Origin: RGIG5612 sp045604025
Lineage (GTDB): Bacteria > Bacillota > Clostridia > Lachnospirales > Lachnospiraceae
Assembly (NCBI GenBank): GCA_045604025.1
Contig: JAZUNG010000058.1
Location: 1 to 5,749 of the forward strand
DNA length: 5,749 nucleotides
Direction of reading: 5' to 3'
Shown here piece by piece: positions 1 through 5,743 of the stretch (positions within the stretch are counted from its first letter, which is position 1; each line of letters begins with the position of its first letter). The notes under the pieces were generated by a model. It saw only the letters and a list, made by a program, of their open reading frames with translations. It did not search any database and was not told where the DNA came from. The position numbers and the translations under genes are program-made.

Positions 1-486
1 GACCATCCTTCATTCATGATCCTTACTCTTGCACATGACGCACTGGCAGAGCTGGGCATTAACCTGATCGTTACTGACCTTTCCAACTCTTCAGACCTGT
101 GGACAGCACTTGAGGCTGGCCAGGGCGAGATCTGGTGCGCAGCATGGGGTGCAACTGTAGATCCTGATATGTATCAGATCTACTACTCAGATATCAAGAA
201 CGGCGGAGCAGAGGCCGGCGGATCTAACTACATGTATCAGATCGAGGATGCTGAACTTGATGACATGATCATGGCAGCACGTGCTTCAACAGACCAGGCT
301 TATCGTAAAGCAGTTTACAAGAGCTGCCTTGATACTATCATTGACTGGGCTTGCGAAGTTCCTGTATATCAGAGACAGAATGCTATTATCTTCAGTACTG
401 AGCGTGTAGACATCAGCACAGTTACTCCTGATATCACCACATTCTATGGCTGGATGAGTGAGATCGAGAACACCGTTCTTAAGTAA
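1..486 (+). CDS. oppA: ABC transporter solute-binding protein, family 5 (OppA/DppA-like), C-terminal part, 5'-truncated by window
   Basis: This is the last 161 residues of an extracellular substrate-binding protein that would deliver peptides or a similar solute to the permease encoded downstream. The reading frame is open from base 1, so the ATG at 16 is probably an internal Met and the true start, signal peptide and lipobox lie upstream of the window. Visible features typical of the SBP_bac_5 C-terminal lobe are an aromatic-rich segment ending in Asp-Pro-Asp (residues 54-56 of the fragment), a following Tyr-rich stretch with Gly-Gly-Ser-Asn-Tyr, an amphipathic helix with Ala-Arg-Ala-Ser, and the late motif Glu-Val-Pro-Val-Tyr-Gln-Arg-Gln-Asn. 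The full protein would usually be 500-600 residues. Position directly before oppBCDF fits oppA. The symbol is positional: the ligand could be oligopeptide, dipeptide or another solute. The gene ends at TAA 484-486 and is separated from oppB by 115 nt containing hairpins. Confidence 0.88.
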   Translation, partial: DHPSFMILTLAHDALAELGINLIVTDLSNSSDLWTALEAGQGEIWCAAWGATVDPDMYQIYYSDIKNGGAEAGGSNYMYQIEDAELDDMIMAARASTDQAYRKAVYKSCLDTIIDWACEVPVYQRQNAIIFSTERVDISTVTPDITTFYGWMSEIENTVLK

Positions 487-499
487 TATAAGAACAGTG

Positions 500-516
500 G
501 CCTGACTGAATCAGGC
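500..516 (+). other. Small hairpin just after the binding-protein stop codon
   Basis: GCCTGA (500-505) pairs perfectly with TCAGGC (511-516) across a 5-nt loop. It starts 13 nt after the TAA of the binding-protein gene and has no T run, so it is not a terminator by itself. It could protect the 3' end of the upstream message together with the larger hairpin at 534-572. The stem is short, so chance occurrence is possible. Confidence 0.4.
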
Positions 517-533
517 GGTCGATTTGATCATTC

Positions 534-575
534 GGGGCCGTCCCACAAGACATAAGGTCGCGGGACGGCCCCTTT
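534..575 (+). terminator. GC-rich hairpin between oppA and oppB; probable leaky terminator or 3'-stabiliser
   Basis: GGGGCCGTCCC (534-544) pairs without mismatch with GGGACGGCCCC (562-572), an 11-bp stem of which 10 pairs are G-C. The 17-nt loop could add a small inner GAC/GTC pairing (549-551 with 557-559). Only three T residues follow (573-575) before AGCAT, so termination is likely to be partial. A stem-loop between the binding-protein gene and the permease genes is a recurring feature of peptide-transporter operons and is thought to give more binding protein than membrane components. No convincing promoter was seen between the hairpin and oppB, which favours read-through as the way the downstream genes are expressed. 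Confidence 0.7.
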
Positions 576-588
576 AGCATATTTACAT

Positions 589-604
589 AGGTGGTGTTAA
601 AGTG
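589..604 (+). promoter_or_regulatory. Ribosome binding site fixing the GTG start of oppB
   Basis: AGGTGG (589-594) lies 7 nt before GTG at 602. No ATG occurs near this position in frame; the next in-frame Met codon (residue 27) falls inside the first membrane helix. GTG is therefore the supported start. The site lies 17 nt past the base of the intergenic stem, so it should not be sequestered by that hairpin. Confidence 0.75.
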
Positions 605-1588
605 AGTAAGTTTATTATCAAGAGAATACTTATCTCTATCGTAATTCTCATTTTCGTTGCGTTTATCATATACGTACTGATGAGATGTCTTCCGACGTCT
701 TATCTGGAGCAGGTTGCACGTAGTAAATCCATGCAGCCTGGTTCAAAGAGCTTTGAAGAGTGGATGGCTCAGCTGAGTGCGACCTATGGTATGGACAAGG
801 GTATCATACCGGGATTCCTCGCATGGTGCGGCAAGGCCATTACAGGCAACTTCGGTGACAGCTGGAAATGGACTGTACCGGTTGTTGAGAAATTCAAAGA
901 CTGCGTATGGATCTCATTTATCATGGGAGCCATTTCATTTATCCTTGAGCTGATCATAGCTATCCCTCTGGGTGTCATTTCAGCTACCAAACAGTACAGC
1001 AAAGCAGACTATACGATCACGATCGTGGCGCTGACGTGTTATTCGCTGCCCACGTTCTTCTTTGCGTCGCTGATGAAACTGGTATTTTCAGTTAAGCTGG
1101 GATGGTTTGACCTGGGAGGACTGATAGGTCGAAACTATGACCATCTGTCCAGCTGGGGCCAGTTCTGGGACAGGGCGGACCATCTCGTCTTGCCCATCAT
1201 AACTCTGGTAGTCATCAGTATAGGTTCACTGATGCGTTATACCAGAACCAATATGCTGGAGGTCCTGAGTGCTGACTATATCAGAACTGCCAGAGCCAAG
1301 GGTCTGTCAGAGCGGCGTGTAATCTATCATCACGCTTTCAGAAATACGCTTATTCCTATAGTGACAATAGTGGGCGGCTCACTTCCTGGACTGTTCTCCG
1401 GAGCGCTGATCACTGAGACACTGTATTCAATCCCGGGCATAGGATATGTATCATACCAGTCGATGGTTTCCGGAGATATTCCTTTCTCCATGTTCTACCT
1501 GGTATTCCTGGCAATACTGACACTGCTGGGCAATCTGATCTCGGATATATTATACGCAGTTGTGGACCCTCGTGTCCGCATAGCGTAG
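602..1588 (+). CDS. oppB: Peptide ABC transporter permease, OppB/DppB family
   Basis: One of the two membrane subunits of the importer; with OppC it forms the translocation channel in the cytoplasmic membrane. The 328-residue length is normal for the family. TM1 is at about residues 6-28, followed by an extracellular segment with the family-typical stretch Tyr-Gly-Met-Asp-Lys (62-66) and Gly-Asn-Phe-Gly-Asp-Ser (82-87). Further hydrophobic segments lie near 102-127, 138-163, 195-212, 252-272 and 295-320, giving the usual six helices. The ATPase-contacting EAA-type loop is at about 225-252 (Asp-Tyr-Ile-Arg-Thr-Ala-Arg-Ala-Lys-Gly, then Arg-Asn-Thr-Leu-Ile-Pro). The characteristic Glu-Thr-Leu-Tyr-Ser-Ile-Pro-Gly-Ile-Gly is at 272-281, and the protein ends with the common Val-Asp-Pro-Arg-Val. 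The start is GTG with AGGTGG upstream. oppC begins 13 nt after the stop. DppB or another family-5 transporter permease cannot be excluded by sequence alone. Confidence 0.95.
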   Translation: MSKFIIKRILISIVILIFVAFIIYVLMRCLPTSYLEQVARSKSMQPGSKSFEEWMAQLSATYGMDKGIIPGFLAWCGKAITGNFGDSWKWTVPVVEKFKDCVWISFIMGAISFILELIIAIPLGVISATKQYSKADYTITIVALTCYSLPTFFFASLMKLVFSVKLGWFDLGGLIGRNYDHLSSWGQFWDRADHLVLPIITLVVISIGSLMRYTRTNMLEVLSADYIRTARAKGLSERRVIYHHAFRNTLIPIVTIVGGSLPGLFSGALITETLYSIPGIGYVSYQSMVSGDIPFSMFYLVFLAILTLLGNLISDILYAVVDPRVRIA

Positions 1589-1590
1589 AA

Positions 1591-1604
1591 AGGGGGTTAA
1601 TATG
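1591..1604 (+). promoter_or_regulatory. Ribosome binding site of oppC
   Basis: AGGGGG (1591-1596) lies 5 nt before the ATG at 1602 and begins 2 nt after the oppB stop codon. The G-rich core differs from the AGGAGG type used by oppD and oppF. The short oppB-oppC gap would allow terminating ribosomes to re-initiate. Confidence 0.65.
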
Positions 1605-3167
1605 AGCGAAGAGATCAAAAACACTCAGGAACCCCTGAACAATACTCCTGAAAACGAAGAGTATTCCTTAAATGATGACCGTCGTGTCAAGACTCTGTCT
1701 CCAGGAAGACTGGTTGCAAAACGATTCTTCCGTAACAGAGTAGCGGTAACCGGTCTGGTCATTCTGGCATTTATGTTTGTATTTTCATTCCTGGGCGGAG
1801 CAATCTCCCCTTACAAAGAGGACCAGCTGTTCTACAGAAATGATTCTCAGAACAAACAGTATGCCGGTGTAACAGAGAACACGGAGCTGCGTTATATCGA
1901 GGCAGAGAGCGGCAGCTTTCCTTCACTGGCGCAGGCACAGTTCTATCTGGCACAGGCGCAGGGCAAGGATACATTCACACTGAACGGTGTAGAGTATTCA
2001 TTCAAGCAGGAAGGTGAAGACTTCTATTCCCTGTATACTGACAATGGACAGAAGATCGTTGCATTTGCTTCCAAGAAGCTGGTAACGTCCAGCCACAGCA
2101 ATGAAAAGATCGATTTCAATATTCAGTACAATGCGCTGAAAGTTCTGGAAAATGGTTCCGGTTCATTTGAACTGGATGGTTCCACTTATCAGGTCGATGA
2201 AGACGGCACCGTATCCAAAGATGGTGAGGAGATCGCTTATGCCAGCGAATACATCGTTCAGGCTATCATGGGCGACGTTGTTCTGACAAGAACATTCAAG
2301 GAAGAGCTGATCGAGACTATCGATTCTGGCAGCAAGGAGTTTGTTTTCACTGATGCGGACGGACTGACAGCAGAGTATTCCATCACTTATGATGCTGCAA
2401 CCAAGTCATATTCTGTTCTGCAGAGTGTGGAAACAAGAGTATTTGATACATATTCACCTCCGAGCAGTGAGCACTGGCTGGGTACTGACAGAAACGGTAT
2501 GGATATGCTGACCCGTCTGATGTACGGTGGTCGTGTATCACTGTATATCGGATTTATCGTAGTTATCATTGAGACTGTTATCGGTGTTGTACTCGGTGGT
2601 ATCTCCGGTTATTTCGGAGGCTGGGTAGACAACCTGATCATGCGTCTGGTTGATATCTTCTACTGCATACCTTCCATGCCTATCATCATTATCCTTGGTG
2701 CAGCCATGGATGCCATGAGAATGGATCCTCAGCTGAGAATGGTATGGCTGATGCTGATCCTCGGATTCCTGGGCTGGGCAGGTATTGCCCGTCTGGTCAG
2801 AGGTCAGATCCTGTCCTTAAGAGAGCAGGAGTTCATGACAGCAACAGAGGCAACAGGTATCAGAGTTTCAAGAAGAATCTTCAAACATCTGATCCCGAAC
2901 GTAATACCTCAGCTGATAGTTACCATGACCATGAGCCTGGGTTCTACCATCCTTATCGAGGCAACGCTGTCATTCCTGGGATTGGGCGTTAAGTTCCCGT
3001 TTGCTTCCTGGGGAAATATCATCAATGATGTTAATGACACACATGTACTTACAAATTATCTGTTTATCTGGATCCCTGCAGGTGTCTGCCTTGTTGCGAC
3101 AGTTCTGGCGTTCAACCTGGTCGGCGATGGCCTGAGAGATGCATTTGATCCGAAGATGAAGCGGTAG
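1602..3167 (+). CDS. oppC: Peptide ABC transporter permease, OppC/DppC family, with a large extracellular loop insertion
   Basis: Second channel subunit, partner of OppB. At 521 residues it is about 200 longer than a usual OppC. Residues 1-46 are a cytosolic, mostly acidic and Asn-rich tail, then TM1 at about 47-68. The permease core resumes at about 284 with Pro-Pro-Ser-Ser-Glu-His-Trp-Leu-Gly-Thr-Asp (286-295), the family hallmark before TM2, although the usual Gly-Arg-Asp reads Gly-Met-Asp (299-301). Later helices lie near 314-337, 349-369, 380-399, 434-459 and 484-508. The EAA-type loop is at 413-433 (Thr-Ala-Thr-Glu-Ala-Thr-Gly, ending Leu-Ile-Pro-Asn). The late motif Glu-Ala-Thr-Leu-Ser-Phe-Leu-Gly-Leu-Gly (453-462) and the C-terminal Gly-Asp-Gly-Leu-Arg-Asp (508-513) are standard. 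The extra length is nearly all between TM1 and TM2, on the outer face. The frame is intact throughout, so the insertion is not an assembly of broken pieces. oppD starts 15 nt downstream. Confidence 0.95.
   Translation: MSEEIKNTQEPLNNTPENEEYSLNDDRRVKTLSPGRLVAKRFFRNRVAVTGLVILAFMFVFSFLGGAISPYKEDQLFYRNDSQNKQYAGVTENTELRYIEAESGSFPSLAQAQFYLAQAQGKDTFTLNGVEYSFKQEGEDFYSLYTDNGQKIVAFASKKLVTSSHSNEKIDFNIQYNALKVLENGSGSFELDGSTYQVDEDGTVSKDGEEIAYASEYIVQAIMGDVVLTRTFKEELIETIDSGSKEFVFTDADGLTAEYSITYDAATKSYSVLQSVETRVFDTYSPPSSEHWLGTDRNGMDMLTRLMYGGRVSLYIGFIVVIIETVIGVVLGGISGYFGGWVDNLIMRLVDIFYCIPSMPIIIILGAAMDAMRMDPQLRMVWLMLILGFLGWAGIARLVRGQILSLREQEFMTATEATGIRVSRRIFKHLIPNVIPQLIVTMTMSLGSTILIEATLSFLGLGVKFPFASWGNIINDVNDTHVLTNYLFIWIPAGVCLVATVLAFNLVGDGLRDAFDPKMKR
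1809..2453 (+). other. Expanded extracellular loop of OppC containing three diverged repeat units
   Basis: Encodes OppC residues 70-284, between TM1 and the Gly-Thr-Asp hallmark, where ordinary OppC proteins have only a few tens of residues. Three similar units are visible by eye, at residues about 106-161, 171-219 and 228-280. Each has an amphipathic helix-like stretch, then a Gly/Ser turn, then Phe-x-hydrophobic, a short Gly-containing turn (Asn-Gly, Asp-Gly, Asp-Gly), then Tyr and alternating hydrophobic residues suggesting beta strands. Matching segments are TFTLNGVEYSF (124-134), SFELDGSTYQV (188-198) and EFVFTDADGLTAEYSI (246-261). The third has a longer turn. The segment is polar, soluble-looking and has no Cys and no extra membrane helix. 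The repeat call is from visual alignment; its function is unknown. Confidence 0.65.
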
Positions 3168-3185
3168 GAGGGAGGTAGTATCATG
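3168..3185 (+). promoter_or_regulatory. Ribosome binding site of oppD
   Basis: GGAGGT (3171-3176) lies 6 nt before ATG 3183, within the purine run that begins directly after the oppC stop codon. It supports the upstream Met as the start and therefore the reality of OppD's long basic N-terminal extension. Confidence 0.8.
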
Positions 3186-4499
3186 GCAAAAAAGAAAAAA
3201 GCGGAAGGCTACCTGTCAGCGAAAGAAGCTAGAGCTATTTCGAAATCCAACCGCAAGATAACAAACGAACTTGAAAAACAGAGAAAAAGAAAGAATGTGC
3301 CAGAGTCAGAATTCCTGACACAGATGCACGACCCTGCAAATGCAGTTGAGTTTGACGATCTGCATACATATTTCTTTACAGATGCAGGAACTGTAAAGAG
3401 TGTTGATGGTGTTACATTTAATGTTCCCATCGGCAAGACAGTAGGTGTCGTAGGTGAGTCAGGATGCGGAAAATCCGTAACCAGTCTGTCACTTATGCAG
3501 CTGCTCCAGAGACCTCAGGGCCAGATCGTTTCAGGTGAAGTCAGACTGAACCTGGGCGACAAGGCTTATGAGATCTCAAAGGTTCCTCAGGAGAAAATGC
3601 AGCATATCCGTGGAAATGTTGTATCCATGATCTTCCAGGAGCCTATGACCAGTCTTAATCCTGTATTCAGGATAGGCGCTCAGCTGGATGAGGTTATCGA
3701 GCTTCACGACGGTGAGGGCAAGAGCAAGGAAGATATCAAGAAGCGTTCTATAGAAGCACTTGAGATGGTCGGAATTGCAAACAGCGAGGGTGTATACAGA
3801 ATGTATCCTCATGAGCTCTCAGGCGGTATGAGACAGCGTGTCATGATCGCTATGGCGCTGGCCTGCAACCCCAGAGTTATCATCGCTGACGAGCCGACTA
3901 CCGCGCTGGATGTTACCATCCAGGCACAGATCCTCGACCTGCTGCGCAACCTGAAAGACAAGATCAATTCATCCATCATGCTGATCACCCATGACCTGGG
4001 AGTTATAGCTGAGATGGCTGATTATGTAGTAGTAATGTATGCCGGACGTATCGTAGAGAAGGGTACTGCTGAGGATATCTTCTATCATCCCAGTCATCCG
4101 TATACTATCGGTCTGATGGCATCCAAGCCTGTAGTAGGCAAGCAGGTTGACGAGCTGTACTCGATCCCGGGCAAGGTTCCGAATCCTGTAAATATGCCGG
4201 ACTACTGTTACTTCAGAGACCGCTGTGAAATGAAGCTGGGCTGCTGCGATGGAGAGTATCCTTGCGAGATCAGCCTTTCGGATACTCACAAGGTCAGCTG
4301 CTACCGCTACTATGAGGAGCACAAGGAAGAGGCCGAGCGTGTAGGAATTATCGGTTCTGCCGCTGCATTTACAGGCGCGGATATAGCTGCCGCTGCAGAT
4401 GCACAGGATGAGATCCTCGCCCGCGCCGAAGCTGCAGATGAGATCCGTGAAGAGATCCAGGAAAATGTCTCAGAAACTGAGAAAGGAGGTGTTGAATAA
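3183..4499 (+). CDS. oppD: Peptide ABC transporter ATP-binding protein, OppD/DppD family, with N- and C-terminal extensions
   Basis: Cytoplasmic ATPase that pairs with OppF to power solute import. The 438-residue length exceeds the usual 320-360. Residues 1-53 are an extra, strongly basic segment (14 Lys/Arg in the first 40). The ABC domain follows with Walker A Gly-Glu-Ser-Gly-Cys-Gly-Lys-Ser (91-98), Q-loop Gln152, signature Leu-Ser-Gly-Gly-Met-Arg-Gln-Arg (212-219), Walker B with catalytic Glu237, D-loop Ala-Leu-Asp (241-243) and H-loop His270. All are intact, so it should be catalytically competent. The oligopeptide-specific C-terminal domain starts near His-Pro-Ser-His-Pro-Tyr (302-307) and has cysteines at 342, 348, 355 and 373, in the C-x5-C-x6-C...C pattern linked to an iron-sulfur cluster, plus Cys354 and Cys361. 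Residues about 376-438 are an additional Ala/Glu-rich, helix-prone tail. The stop overlaps the oppF start by 1 nt. Confidence 0.95.
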   Translation: MAKKKKAEGYLSAKEARAISKSNRKITNELEKQRKRKNVPESEFLTQMHDPANAVEFDDLHTYFFTDAGTVKSVDGVTFNVPIGKTVGVVGESGCGKSVTSLSLMQLLQRPQGQIVSGEVRLNLGDKAYEISKVPQEKMQHIRGNVVSMIFQEPMTSLNPVFRIGAQLDEVIELHDGEGKSKEDIKKRSIEALEMVGIANSEGVYRMYPHELSGGMRQRVMIAMALACNPRVIIADEPTTALDVTIQAQILDLLRNLKDKINSSIMLITHDLGVIAEMADYVVVMYAGRIVEKGTAEDIFYHPSHPYTIGLMASKPVVGKQVDELYSIPGKVPNPVNMPDYCYFRDRCEMKLGCCDGEYPCEISLSDTHKVSCYRYYEEHKEEAERVGIIGSAAAFTGADIAAAADAQDEILARAEAADEIREEIQENVSETEKGGVE

Positions 4500-4501
4500 T
4501 G
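4482..4501 (+). promoter_or_regulatory. Ribosome binding site and coupled start of oppF
   Basis: AAAGGAGGTG (4482-4491) is a near-ideal Shine-Dalgarno site placed 9 nt (from AGGAGG) before ATG 4499. The oppD TAA (4497-4499) shares its last A with this ATG, which suggests translational coupling of the two ATPases. The next in-frame Met (4583) lacks a comparable site, so the longer oppF is favoured. Confidence 0.85.
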
Positions 4502-5614
4502 AGCAGTTGGGCAAACAAAGGCAGACAGCCTGAAACTCCCGAAGATAAATTCAATACCTTAGCTCAGGACGTTAATATAGAAATGAGCAGTGCATCTGAA
4601 AAAGATGCACAGAAGGATGGCGCAAAGTCTCCGCTTGTTTATGACGACCAGTATATTCTGATGGTCCGTGACCTGAAGAAGTATTTCCCTATCAAGGGTG
4701 GTCTGTTCAATCGAGTGGTCGGACAGGTCAAGGCAGTTGACGGTGTAACATTCAACCTGAAGCGTGGTACGACCATGGGTCTGGTTGGAGAGTCTGGATG
4801 CGGCAAGACTACAGCAGGCCGTACTATCCTCAGACTGAATGATACCAAGACCGGTGGCGATGTTCTCTTTAACGGCCGCGAGGTCTATGATTTCAGCAAG
4901 AAGGAAATGAGAGACGCCCGTACTGAGATGCAGATCATTTTCCAGGATCCGTTCTCCAGTCTGTCACCCAGACTTCCTGTAGGAGAGATCATTGGAGAAG
5001 GCGTCAGAGAGCACAACCTCGTTTCCAAAGCAGAGTTCGATGACTATGTTGACAAGGTCATGGATGACTGCGGACTGCAGCCTTTCCATAAGGACCGTTA
5101 TCCGCATGAGTTCTCAGGTGGACAGAGGCAGAGGATATGTATCGCCCGTGCACTGGCACTCAATCCTGAGTTTGTAGTGTGTGACGAGCCTGTATCAGCT
5201 CTGGACGTTTCTATTCAGGCGCAGATCATCAATCTGTTGAATGAGCTCCAGGAGCAGAGAAAACTGACATATCTCTTCATCTCACATGACCTGTCAGTTG
5301 TAGAGCATATCTCAGATTCCGTTGGTGTTATGTACCTCGGAAATCTGGTAGAGTATGGTGAGAAGGCAGACATATTCAGGAATCCACTGCATCCATATAC
5401 ACAGGCGCTGTTCTCAGCTATCCCTGTTCCGGATCCGCAGGCCAAGATGAACCGTATAGTTCTGGAAGGCTCTATTCCTTCACCTGCCAATCCTCCGGAG
5501 GGCTGCAAGTTCCATACCAGATGCAAGTATTGCATGGACAAGTGCAAGGTAGAGGTGCCTGAGCAGAAAGAGCTTGAGCCGGGCCATTTTGTTGTATGTC
5601 ATCTGTATGACTGA
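4499..5614 (+). CDS. oppF: Peptide ABC transporter ATP-binding protein, OppF/DppF family
   Basis: Second ATPase of the importer, expected to form a heterodimer with OppD under the OppB/OppC channel. It has 371 residues, against about 310-340 usually; the excess is a polar N-terminal segment (about 1-52) before the ABC domain begins. The family-typical Lys-Tyr-Phe-Pro-Ile-Lys-Gly-Gly is at 61-68, a mark of OppF rather than OppD. Walker A Gly-Glu-Ser-Gly-Cys-Gly-Lys-Thr is at 97-104, Q-loop Gln149, signature Phe-Ser-Gly-Gly-Gln-Arg-Gln-Arg at 205-212, Walker B with Glu230, D-loop Ala-Leu-Asp at 234-236 and His263, all intact. The C-terminal oligopeptide domain follows His-Pro-Tyr (298-300), with cysteines 336, 342, 349 and 367 in the C-x5-C-x6-C...C pattern and one extra Cys345. 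It is the last gene of the operon, with an intrinsic terminator about 80 nt downstream. Confidence 0.95.
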   Translation: MSSWANKGRQPETPEDKFNTLAQDVNIEMSSASEKDAQKDGAKSPLVYDDQYILMVRDLKKYFPIKGGLFNRVVGQVKAVDGVTFNLKRGTTMGLVGESGCGKTTAGRTILRLNDTKTGGDVLFNGREVYDFSKKEMRDARTEMQIIFQDPFSSLSPRLPVGEIIGEGVREHNLVSKAEFDDYVDKVMDDCGLQPFHKDRYPHEFSGGQRQRICIARALALNPEFVVCDEPVSALDVSIQAQIINLLNELQEQRKLTYLFISHDLSVVEHISDSVGVMYLGNLVEYGEKADIFRNPLHPYTQALFSAIPVPDPQAKMNRIVLEGSIPSPANPPEGCKFHTRCKYCMDKCKVEVPEQKELEPGHFVVCHLYD

Positions 5615-5644
5615 TCCGGAACTCCTGATCACAGGCTGATCCGG
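5611..5644 (+). repeat. Short CTGATC direct repeats after oppF
   Basis: CTGATCCGG occurs at 5611-5619 and again at 5636-5644, with a partial copy CTGATC at 5625-5630. The segment can also fold weakly: CCGGA 5616-5620 with TCCGG 5640-5644, and CCTG 5624-5627 with CAGG 5632-5635. The first copy overlaps the oppF stop codon. No gene is seen in 5615-5749; this short repeat cluster and the terminator are its only recognisable content. Confidence 0.4.
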
Positions 5645-5695
5645 CAGATACCAGAGAGGCTTCAGTTTATGCAGATCCCATATATATCAGATCTT

Positions 5696-5743
5696 TAAAG
5701 GTCACTTTAAGCAGATAATGCATAAAGTGACCTTTATGTTTTT
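5696..5743 (+). terminator. Rho-independent terminator of the opp operon
   Basis: Positions 5696-5709 pair perfectly with 5723-5736, a 14-bp stem whose core is AAGGTCACTTTA against TAAAGTGACCTT. After one A/A mismatch, three more pairs (5711-5713 with 5719-5721) close a 5-nt loop GATAA. The stem is followed by TG and a TTTTT run (5739-5743). Location about 80 nt after the oppF stop makes it the likely end of the operon transcript. On the opposite strand the sequence after the stem is not T-rich, so it appears to be directional. Confidence 0.9.

Noticed and set aside
576..600. Possible AT-rich -10-like sequence (CATATT) before oppB
   Set aside because: The matching -35 position would fall inside the GC-rich hairpin and shows no TTGACA-like sequence, so an internal promoter is not supported.
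1809..2453. OppC insert as a foreign or mobile insertion
   Set aside because: No flanking repeats, no frame disturbance and no obvious change in base or codon use relative to the surrounding gene, so a recent insertion is not supported.
2744..2992. 82-codon + strand open frame in another phase inside oppC
   Set aside because: It overlaps the conserved EAA loop region of OppC in a different frame and its translation is not recognisable.
3969..4322. 117-codon open frame on the minus strand inside oppD
   Set aside because: It is fully antisense to a well-conserved ATPase domain, has no recognisable family features, and is explained by codon bias of the real gene.
5215..5547. 110-codon open frame on the minus strand inside oppF
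   Set aside because: Antisense to the conserved Walker B to C-terminal region of OppF; composition looks like a mirrored coding shadow and no separate operon context exists.
1..5614. High frequency of GATC across the window
   Set aside because: Most sites arise from the preferred Ile codon ATC following a G-ending codon or from Asp/Ile codon pairs in coding sequence; no clustering in a non-coding element was seen.
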